5,130 nucleotides of DNA, from NCBI GenBank assembly GCA_022709625.1, contig JAKLIL010000157.1, positions 1-5,130 on the forward strand. The letters run 5' to 3'. Positions 1 through 5,130 of this stretch are shown in pieces (position 1 is the stretch's first letter; every line of letters starts with the position of its first letter). The translations under genes were made by a program, and so were the position numbers. Source of the DNA: Verrucomicrobiota bacterium. GTDB taxonomy: Bacteria > Verrucomicrobiota > Kiritimatiellia > CAIQIC01 > Lenti-01. The notes beneath the pieces are model-generated. The model saw only the letters and a program-made list of their open reading frames with translations. It was not told the origin of the DNA and searched no databases.

Positions 1-1
1 G

Positions 2-898
2 GACGATGGTTCGGCGGATCGGACGGCCGAATTGGCGCGCACCTGGGGCGCCGTCGTGGTTTCCCATGCGCGCAACCGGGGGGTCGGCGCGGCCTTCCGC
101 ACCGGCCTGGCGAAGGCGACCGAACTGGGCGCGGACATCGTCGTGACCTTCGATGCCGACGGGCAGTTCAATCCCCGGGACGTGCCCAAGCTGATCGAAC
201 CCATTTTGAAGGGCGAAGCCGACTTCGTGACCGCTTCGCGTTTCCTGGATCCCGCTCTCGTGCCCGCCATGCCGGCCGCCAAGCGGTGGGGCAACGACTT
301 CATGGCCCGTTGGATCAGTTCCATCACCCACGCGACGTACCGGGATGTCTCCTGCGGGTTCCGGGCCTATTCCCGGAACGCCTATCTGCGCCTGAATCTC
401 CTCGGCAACTTCACCTATACCCACGAGGTGTTCCTGGCCTTGGCCTTCGCCGACGTGCCCATCCGGGAGGTGGCCGTGCAGGTGCGCGGCGTGCGCGAAC
501 ACGGGAAGAGCCGCGTGGCCGGCAACCTGTTCCACTACGGCTGGCGTACGGCCGCCATCATCCTCAAAACCTACCGCGACTACCGGCCGCTGAAGTTCTT
601 TTCCAAAATCGCCGCCGCGCTGGCGCTGGTGGGCTTGCTGTTCCTCGGTTTCCTCTTGTCGGTCAAAATCCGCACGGGCGGCTTCTCGCCGCACAAGTGG
701 TCGGGTTTCGCCGGCGCGGCGTTTCTCGGCGCGGGCGGCGCCGTGTTTCTCGTGGGCGTCGTGGCGGAGATGCTGGACCGCATCCGGGCCTCGGCCGACG
801 AAGCCCTTTTCCGCATCCGGCGCCTGGAGGCGGACGTGCGCGCCGGCAACTTGGCGAAAAGCGCCCGGTCTACGGAGTCTTCTTCCCGTTTGCCTTAA
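2..898 (+). CDS. Family 2 glycosyltransferase, polyprenyl-phosphate sugar synthase (DPM1-like) type; 5' end outside window
   Basis: Likely transfers a sugar from a nucleotide-sugar to a polyprenyl phosphate at the cytoplasmic membrane face. The frame is open to the window edge, and its first four visible residues are DDGS, the conserved nucleotide-binding motif of GT2 enzymes. The true start, with the first beta strand, therefore lies upstream; the TTG at 32 would cut off this motif. 298 residues are visible. In visible numbering, the metal-binding DxD-type motif DADGQF is at 51-56. The family-typical RDVSCGFRAYSR is at 114-125, TYTHEVFLAL at about 138-147, and HGKSR at 167-171. Two hydrophobic segments (about 200-222 and 234-256) form a C-terminal membrane hairpin. 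A charged helix rich in Arg/Glu follows (about 257-280). This architecture is common in DPM1/GtrB-like synthases. It is followed after 24 bases by a GT-C-like gene that could use its product. The sugar and acceptor cannot be read from sequence. Confidence 0.9.
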   Translation, partial: DDGSADRTAELARTWGAVVVSHARNRGVGAAFRTGLAKATELGADIVVTFDADGQFNPRDVPKLIEPILKGEADFVTASRFLDPALVPAMPAAKRWGNDFMARWISSITHATYRDVSCGFRAYSRNAYLRLNLLGNFTYTHEVFLALAFADVPIREVAVQVRGVREHGKSRVAGNLFHYGWRTAAIILKTYRDYRPLKFFSKIAAALALVGLLFLGFLLSVKIRTGGFSPHKWSGFAGAAFLGAGGAVFLVGVVAEMLDRIRASADEALFRIRRLEADVRAGNLAKSARSTESSSRLP

Positions 899-922
899 GG
901 GGCGGCTGCCGCGGGTAGCGAC

Positions 923-3067
923 ATGGAGCTGGCGGCAGGCGGGTTTTGGTTGGCTTTGCGCCTGATCGGCGCCGGCTGGTGGTGGGGGGGGGCCGCGGAT
1001 CCTGCGGTCCGGGCGCAAGGCGACGATTCGTTCTGGTTGTCCGCAGGGCGGGCCGTGGTCGCGGGGTTGCTGGCGAATCTGCTGCCCATGCTCGGCTTGG
1101 CCGCTCTGGGGATTTGGACGCCGACGCTCGATTGGGCGACCTGGACAGGCATGGTGGCGCTTGGCGTCGCGTGGACCTGGCGCCGGAAAGTGGGGTTGCG
1201 CCGCTGGGCGTCCCGCGGGTTCGCGGCGTTTCTGCTGGTCTGGCTGCTCGGCAGTCTGCCGTTGCTGCAGCCGCCCCGCTCGGAATGGCTGGCCGGCGGG
1301 TGGGATCCCGGCATCTACCAGAACAACGCGGTGGCCATTGCGCGCGCCGGCGGCTGGCACGCCCGCGCCGATTCGATCTATGCGGCGATGTCGCCGGACG
1401 AGCGCACGCTGTTTTCCGCCGCCGAAAACGACTACCGCGAAGTATTCCCCTCGGTCCCGATCCGCATGGCCGACGGCGCCTTGCCGCTCTATTCGTTCCA
1501 GCTGACCCCGCTGTGCGGGGCGTGGTTCCTGCGCATGGGCGGGATGGGGCTGCTGGTCCGGCTGCCCGCCATTCTCGCCGCGTGGACCTTGCCGCCGTTG
1601 CTGGCCTTGCTCGGGTTGCTGGGATTCGGCGGCTGGCGCCGCTGGGTCGCGCTCGGCGCCTGGTTGGTTTCGCCCTTGTGGTGGTACCAGCAGGCGATTC
1701 CCACCGCCGAGATGCTGTACCTGCTGCTGCTGCTGGGGGCGCTGCTGTTTTACGTCGCCGCGGCGCGCGTCCGTTCGCCGTTTCCGGCGGGCGCCGCCGG
1801 CGCGTTGTTCGCGGGGATTGCCAACCATTTCAACATGGCCGCGCTGGCCGGCAGCATGCTGGTTCTCGTCGCCGGCGTGGAGGGCCAGGTGCGCCGTCCG
1901 GGGCGCTGGCCGCGGGTCATGCTGTGCTTTGCCGCCGTGGCGCTGGGCATCGTCTGGAATCTGGGGACGGCCGGGGTCGTCGTGGCGCGGCTGGAACAAA
2001 AGGACCACGCCCTGAGCGCGATTCTGGCCATCTGCGGCGGCGCCGCGTTCCTCGCGGCGGTGCTGCTGTGGCAGCCCTTGCCCCACGCGTTCCGGACCTG
2101 GGGCCGGCGCTGGATTCCCATTGGGTGCGCGGCGTTGGGCGGCGGCCTGGCGGTTTTCGCGTTGGGCGCCAGTTGCGCGCCGGGCCGCGAATTCCTGGTG
2201 CAGGCAACCGATTGGTTTCCGCTGGCGAGCGATCCGCTCAAGCGGGTGTTGCGGGTGATGCTGTTCGCGGGCGCGCTGCCCGTTGCTTGGGCCGGCGTGG
2301 GTATCGTCTGGCTGGCGCTGCGGAAGGATTCCGAACGGGTCGTGCTCCAAGTCCTCGTCTTGGTCTTGGGAGCCGTTTGTCTGGCGCTCTTTCTCGCTCC
2401 CGGCATCGCGCCGCTCTACCCGTGGGCGCTGCGCCGGTACATGGTTTTTCTGGTTCCGTTTTTGGCGCTGACCCAGGCCTACGGAGTGGTCGCCTGGTTT
2501 GAAGGCCTGCGGCTTCGCGGCCGAGGCTGGCGGTGGACGGCCCTACTGCTGTTGGTGCCAGCCTTGATCCAAAGCGCGCACTTGAGTCGGGCGGCGTTCC
2601 ACGTCGGCGATTATGCCGGGTTCGGCCAACTCCTACGGTCGTTGGAGCAACGGATTGGTTCCGGCGACATCGTCGTCGCCGACGATCGCCGCTGGGGCAC
2701 GCCGTTGCTGCTGGCCACCAGCCGCGACGTTCTCAACGGCGAATTCCTGTGGGCCAGCGAGGACCCCGCCTTCCAGCAAAAATATGTGGAAACGCTCCAG
2801 CGGTTGCGCACGACAACCGGGCGGCGCCTGCTTTGGCTGACCAGCACTGAAAAACAACTCGGAATCTATCCCGTCGAGTTGGGCGAAGTAGGTTCGCCGC
2901 TTGCCGAAATCCCCTATGCCTACCGCACGGTGATTCATAGCCGCCGCGGTGCCCGCTTCGCCGTTGAACTGCACCAACAAACCTTGCGCCTGTTCGAGTG
3001 GGACGGCCGTTTCCAGATCCCCGCTACGGCTCCGTTCACGGCCGCCCAGATCGATTCCGGGCCATGA
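923..3067 (+). CDS. Large polytopic membrane protein, probable GT-C type glycosyltransferase with C-terminal soluble domain
   Basis: 714 residues with roughly 13-15 hydrophobic segments. Clear ones lie near 43-65, 98-117, 208-235, 262-281, 331-356, 363-383, 441-467, 473-494, 502-526 and 538-552. The long loop after about residue 118 carries GGWDPGIYQNNAVAIARAGG (125-144). It resembles the acidic first loop of GT-C enzymes (D-x-G-x-Y then an Ala-rich helix ending in G), so D128 is a candidate catalytic residue. LPLYSFQLTPL (187-197) and ALRRYMVFLVP (502-512) also recall GT-C families. About 160 C-terminal residues (555-714) look soluble and are probably extracytoplasmic. GT-C enzymes use polyprenyl-phosphate sugars, which fits the DPM1-like gene upstream (inference). 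ATG 923 is the first possible start after the previous stop in this frame. No good Shine-Dalgarno precedes it, so translation may be coupled. I cannot assign a named subfamily; a lipid flippase or polymerase-like role is an alternative. Confidence 0.75.
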   Translation: MELAAGGFWLALRLIGAGWWWGGAADPAVRAQGDDSFWLSAGRAVVAGLLANLLPMLGLAALGIWTPTLDWATWTGMVALGVAWTWRRKVGLRRWASRGFAAFLLVWLLGSLPLLQPPRSEWLAGGWDPGIYQNNAVAIARAGGWHARADSIYAAMSPDERTLFSAAENDYREVFPSVPIRMADGALPLYSFQLTPLCGAWFLRMGGMGLLVRLPAILAAWTLPPLLALLGLLGFGGWRRWVALGAWLVSPLWWYQQAIPTAEMLYLLLLLGALLFYVAAARVRSPFPAGAAGALFAGIANHFNMAALAGSMLVLVAGVEGQVRRPGRWPRVMLCFAAVALGIVWNLGTAGVVVARLEQKDHALSAILAICGGAAFLAAVLLWQPLPHAFRTWGRRWIPIGCAALGGGLAVFALGASCAPGREFLVQATDWFPLASDPLKRVLRVMLFAGALPVAWAGVGIVWLALRKDSERVVLQVLVLVLGAVCLALFLAPGIAPLYPWALRRYMVFLVPFLALTQAYGVVAWFEGLRLRGRGWRWTALLLLVPALIQSAHLSRAAFHVGDYAGFGQLLRSLEQRIGSGDIVVADDRRWGTPLLLATSRDVLNGEFLWASEDPAFQQKYVETLQRLRTTTGRRLLWLTSTEKQLGIYPVELGEVGSPLAEIPYAYRTVIHSRRGARFAVELHQQTLRLFEWDGRFQIPATAPFTAAQIDSGP
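984..992 (+). repeat. Nine-G homopolymer inside the GT-C-like gene
   Basis: Nine consecutive G bases span codons 21-24 of the membrane protein gene, just after a run of three Trp codons. Loss or gain of one G would shift the frame close to the start of the protein. Such tracts are known contingency loci in surface-glycan genes of some bacteria, and they are also a common place for sequencing errors. In G-rich DNA like this, chance is a real alternative. Confidence 0.6.
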
Positions 3068-4194
3068 ACGCGCCGCTCCGTTTGGGCGTCAATGCCTTGT
3101 TCTATCTGCCTGGAGAGGTGGGCGGGGCCGAAACCTATTTGCTCGAAACGGTGCGGGCCTTGGCGCGCCGGCCCGATGCGCCCATGCTGGTCCTGTTTGC
3201 CAACGCCGAGAACGAGCCGCGCCTACGGGCGGAATTTCCCGCCGCGGAAATCGTGCCGGCGAAAATTCGTGCAACAAACCGGATTGTTCGCGTCGTGGCC
3301 GAGCAAATCCGCCTGCCGCGGCTGGTCCGGCGCGCCGGGGTGGACGTGCTCTGGTCGCCGGGCGGCGTAGTTCCGCTGCGATGCCGCTGCCCCCAGGTCG
3401 CGACAATCCACGACATGCAATATCGGCGTTTTCCCGCGGACGTGTCCTGGCTCGCGGCCCGTGCGCTGGACGTTCTCTATCCCGCGACGATCCGCCGCTG
3501 CGCGGCCCTTGCCGTCCCTTCGGAATTCGCCAAAGGGGAAATCGTTGAATTGCTGGGAGCGGATGCGGGCCGAATCCTGGTCACCGGCGAAGGCGTGGAT
3601 CCGGCTTTCGGAACGCCGGTGGCGGCGCCGACCGTGGCCGGAGAAGGTCCCTATCTGTTGTGCGTGGCCCATACCTATCCGCACAAGAACGTGGCGTTGC
3701 TGGTTCGCGCCTTCAACCGTTTGGCCGCGGAAATTCCGCATCGCCTGGTACTGGTGGGCCGGCCGCAGCGCGGCGAACGGGAGGCGGCCGCCGCGTTGGC
3801 GGCTTCGCCGCCGGGTCGCGTTTTGCAGTTTGCGAATCTGCCCCGGAGCGCATTGATTGCGTTGTATCAGGCGGCGGACTGGTTCGTGTTTCCGTCGCTC
3901 TACGAAGGCTTCGGCCTGCCCGTGCTGGAAGCCATGTGCGCCGGCGCGCCGGTGCTCGCAACCCGGGCGGGCGCCATCCCGGAAGTCGGCGGCGAATGCA
4001 TCTGTTACGTCGATGGCCGCGACGAAACGGAGTGGGCCGCGGCCCTGCGCGCGGCGCTCGCCCTGCCGCGCGCGGAACGCGTCCGCCAGATCGCCGCGGC
4101 CCAGGCCCGCGCGGCGGCCTGCACTTGGGATTCCAGTGCGGCGAAATTATGGTATGGTTTGCGGCAGATGGCGAAAGCCGAGGTGGAAACATGA
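3064..4194 (+). CDS. GT4-family (GT-B fold) glycosyltransferase
   Basis: 376-residue cytoplasmic or membrane-associated retaining glycosyltransferase, expected to use a nucleotide-sugar donor. The N-terminal domain opens with GVNALFYLPGEVGGAETYLL, with the glycine-rich acceptor-side loop typical of GT4 members. IHDMQYRRFP (H116, D117) and VPSEFAKGEI (about 151-160) match conserved GT4 positions. The C-terminal donor domain shows GEGVDPAF (175-182), VAHTYPHKN (201-209, K208 in the donor phosphate-binding region) and the hallmark EGFGLPVLE (E281-x7-E289). Length is normal for the family. I chose ATG 3064 over the in-frame GTG at 2998: the first beta strand begins right after this ATG, and it overlaps the preceding stop as ATGA (3064-3067). 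The extra 22 residues would be Arg/Pro-rich shadow sequence. No clear ribosome site is present, so reinitiation after the upstream gene is likely. Acceptor and sugar are unknown; a role in surface polysaccharide assembly is inferred from neighbours. Confidence 0.9.
   Translation: MNAPLRLGVNALFYLPGEVGGAETYLLETVRALARRPDAPMLVLFANAENEPRLRAEFPAAEIVPAKIRATNRIVRVVAEQIRLPRLVRRAGVDVLWSPGGVVPLRCRCPQVATIHDMQYRRFPADVSWLAARALDVLYPATIRRCAALAVPSEFAKGEIVELLGADAGRILVTGEGVDPAFGTPVAAPTVAGEGPYLLCVAHTYPHKNVALLVRAFNRLAAEIPHRLVLVGRPQRGEREAAAALAASPPGRVLQFANLPRSALIALYQAADWFVFPSLYEGFGLPVLEAMCAGAPVLATRAGAIPEVGGECICYVDGRDETEWAAALRAALALPRAERVRQIAAAQARAAACTWDSSAAKLWYGLRQMAKAEVET
4180..4186 (+). promoter_or_regulatory. Shine-Dalgarno-like site of the DUF4230-like gene
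   Basis: GAGGTGG lies four bases before ATG 4191, inside the end of the glycosyltransferase gene. It differs by one base from the GAGGAGG core. It supports ATG 4191 as the start over other starts in the long frame that opens further upstream. It is the clearest ribosome site in the window. Confidence 0.6.
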
Positions 4195-4895
4195 TCAGCC
4201 AGTCCGTGACGATCGTTGCGTTGAGCCTGCTGTGCGGCGCGTTGTTCGCGGGGTGGCTGGTTCTGCTGCGCCGGAAGGGCGGCGCCAAGGGCCTGTCCGT
4301 CCGCGCGACGGCCGCCATCGAGGAACTCAAGGCCATCGGCGTGCTTGCGGTGTTCAAGGCGGTCACGAAGGAGATCGTGACGGCGCGGGACCATTCGCTC
4401 GGGGACCTCGGCAAGCGCTACCTCGAATGGCTGATCACCTCCCGGAAAATGGCGATGATCTTCGAGTTCGACATCGACTTCCAGTACGACCTGCGCGACC
4501 CCGCGTTCGCCGTGGCGGAAGACGGGCCCGGCCGCTATCGGCTGCAGATGCCCCCCTGCGAATACGTCGTGCACGTGCGCAACGTAACCTTCTACGACGA
4601 ACAGGGCGGCAAGCTCCTGCCCATCATCCTGCCCGACGTGGTCAACAAGATCCTCGGCGGCGGCTTCAACGAGGAAGACCGCAACAAGCTGATGGACGAA
4701 GCGCGCGCCCAGGCCGAAAAACTCGCCCAGAACCTGGCCCGGCGCCTCAGTTCCGAGGTGCAAACCTCCGCGCGCCAGACCATGGAAATGCTGGCGAAGA
4801 GCTTCGGCGCCCACACCGTCAAGATCGTCTTTCCCGACGCCGAACCCCGCAAGACGCAACTGGTCGAAAGCCGCGCGCCGGCGCCTACCGCTTGA
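4191..4895 (+). CDS. DUF4230-like single-pass membrane protein
   Basis: 234 residues. One hydrophobic helix (about 5-26) is followed by RRKGGAK, then a mixed alpha/beta domain. The pattern recalls DUF4230 proteins, a family without known function: a helix with IEELKAIGVLAVFKAVTKEI (43-62), then strands with FEFDIDFQYDLRDP (91-104), YVVHVRNVTF (125-134) and LLPIILPDV (142-150), then a long charged Ala-rich helix (about 160-205) and a closing strand HTVKIVFP (208-215). The assignment is from memory of the family pattern and is moderate. The N-terminus has no positive charge and five basic residues follow the helix, so the positive-inside rule predicts the domain to be cytoplasmic, not secreted. 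The start overlaps the GT4 stop as ATGA (4191-4194) with a ribosome site at 4180. This links its expression to the glycosyltransferases. The last 18 residues are Pro/Ala/Arg-rich and probably disordered. The end overlaps the convergent GH13 gene by 11 bases. Confidence 0.8.
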   Translation: MISQSVTIVALSLLCGALFAGWLVLLRRKGGAKGLSVRATAAIEELKAIGVLAVFKAVTKEIVTARDHSLGDLGKRYLEWLITSRKMAMIFEFDIDFQYDLRDPAFAVAEDGPGRYRLQMPPCEYVVHVRNVTFYDEQGGKLLPIILPDVVNKILGGGFNEEDRNKLMDEARAQAEKLAQNLARRLSSEVQTSARQTMEMLAKSFGAHTVKIVFPDAEPRKTQLVESRAPAPTA

Positions 4896-5130
4896 CGATC
4901 CGGAATCCGTGGGCCGGAATGCGGATCGGCCCGGCCGGGACGTCTTCGCCGGTCCAGAGATCGCGGCCGGCCTGCGGCAACTCCAGCTCCACCTCCTCGG
5001 CGCCCTTGTGGAACGCGCACCAGATCGTGGCGCCGGCGAGTTCGCGCTGGTAGGCGACGGTGGCGTCGCCCGGCGCGGGCAGCCAGCGGAACGAGCCCCG
5101 GCGCAGTGCCGGTTCGGCGTTCCGGATGCC
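4885..5130 (-). CDS. C-terminal end of a GH13 (alpha-amylase family) glycoside hydrolase; 5' part outside window
   Basis: The minus strand is open from the window edge to TAG (complement of 4885-4887), giving 81 residues. They begin with IRNAEPALRRGSFRWLP, the helix-to-domain-C junction of GH13 enzymes such as neopullulanases, cyclomaltodextrinases and alpha-glucosidases (typically LR..NPALRRGxFR). VAYQREL follows, then strands ATIWCAF and VELELP, then RDLWTGEDV, which matches the 'D.LTG' strand before the terminus, and a final strand HGFRIVKR. This is the antiparallel beta domain C; the catalytic barrel lies beyond position 5130. The enzyme would act on alpha-1,4/1,6-glucans, but exact specificity cannot be told. 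The position usually holding 'VVLN' reads 'WCAFHKG', an unusual variant. It converges on and overlaps the operon by 11 bases, so it is transcribed separately. The family call is fairly firm, the subfamily open. Confidence 0.8.
   Translation of the reverse strand, partial: GIRNAEPALRRGSFRWLPAPGDATVAYQRELAGATIWCAFHKGAEEVELELPQAGRDLWTGEDVPAGPIRIPAHGFRIVKR

Noticed and set aside
32..34. TTG as start of the first glycosyltransferase
   Set aside because: The frame is open upstream to the window edge and encodes the conserved DDGS motif there, so the gene begins outside the window.
1724..1747. CTG-rich run considered as a tandem repeat
   Set aside because: It encodes Leu residues of a membrane helix, is interrupted, and reflects codon preference.
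1750..2406. Minus-strand open frame of 218 codons inside the GT-C-like gene
   Set aside because: Low-information Ala/Thr/Pro/Arg-rich translation, fully antisense to a well-supported membrane protein.
946..2502. Long plus-strand open frame of 518 codons
   Set aside because: It lies in another frame inside the membrane protein gene, and its translation is Arg/Gly/Ala-rich without motifs. High G+C produces such shadows.
2998..3063. GTG-initiated 22-residue extension of the GT4 gene
   Set aside because: It overlaps the upstream gene, is Arg/Pro-rich and adds nothing to the fold; ATG 3064 with the ATGA junction is better.
3660..4190. Upstream extension of the DUF4230-like frame, about 177 codons
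   Set aside because: It is a shadow of the GT4 gene. The membrane helix and ribosome site place the start at 4191.
4005..4859. Minus-strand open frame of 284 codons opposite the GT4/DUF4230-like genes
   Set aside because: Mirror of the codon bias of the real plus-strand genes; it crosses their junction and shows no recognisable domain.
4875..4884. Self-complementary GCGCCGGCGC near the convergent gene ends, considered as a terminator
   Set aside because: It has no loop and no T run, and such palindromes are expected in G+C-rich coding DNA.

Overview
This is a gene-dense stretch of G+C-rich bacterial DNA (roughly two thirds G+C by eye, strong G/C preference at third codon positions). Nearly every base is coding. 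Four plus-strand genes run head to tail, and the end of a fifth gene converges on them from the minus strand. No tRNA, rRNA, CRISPR array, insertion sequence or phage gene is visible. The organism cannot be named from this window. Composition and gene content fit a high-GC, probably Gram-negative, environmental bacterium. A member of the Planctomycetota/Verrucomicrobiota/Kiritimatiellota group is possible, but that is only a guess.

Layout. Positions 2-898 hold a family 2 glycosyltransferase of the polyprenyl-phosphate sugar synthase type (DPM1-like), whose 5' end lies outside the window. After 24 bases comes a 714-residue polytopic membrane protein (923-3067) with the layout of a GT-C glycosyltransferase and a soluble C-terminal domain. 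Its stop codon overlaps the start of a GT-B fold, GT4-family glycosyltransferase (3064-4194). That gene in turn overlaps the start of a 234-residue single-pass membrane protein resembling DUF4230 proteins (4191-4895). Both overlaps are ATGA junctions, so the four genes are very likely one transcription unit with coupled translation. No promoter is visible and it should lie upstream of the window.

On the minus strand, 4885-5130 encodes the last 81 residues of a GH13 (alpha-amylase family) enzyme. It overlaps the tail of the DUF4230-like gene by 11 bases, so the two convergent transcripts share their ends and no intergenic terminator separates them.

Working model (inference): the GT2 enzyme loads a sugar onto a polyprenyl phosphate at the inner membrane face. 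The GT-C-like protein transfers that sugar to an acceptor on the outer face. The GT4 enzyme adds a sugar from a nucleotide-sugar donor in the cytoplasm. Together they would build or decorate a surface glycan or glycolipid. The role of the DUF4230-like protein is unknown. The GH13 enzyme is probably a separate alpha-glucan utilisation gene and not part of the operon.

Nothing here is clearly a new defence or mobile system. The most noteworthy points are the unassigned GT-C-like protein, the DUF4230-like partner, a nine-G run near the start of the GT-C gene, and the single in-frame stop between the first two genes.
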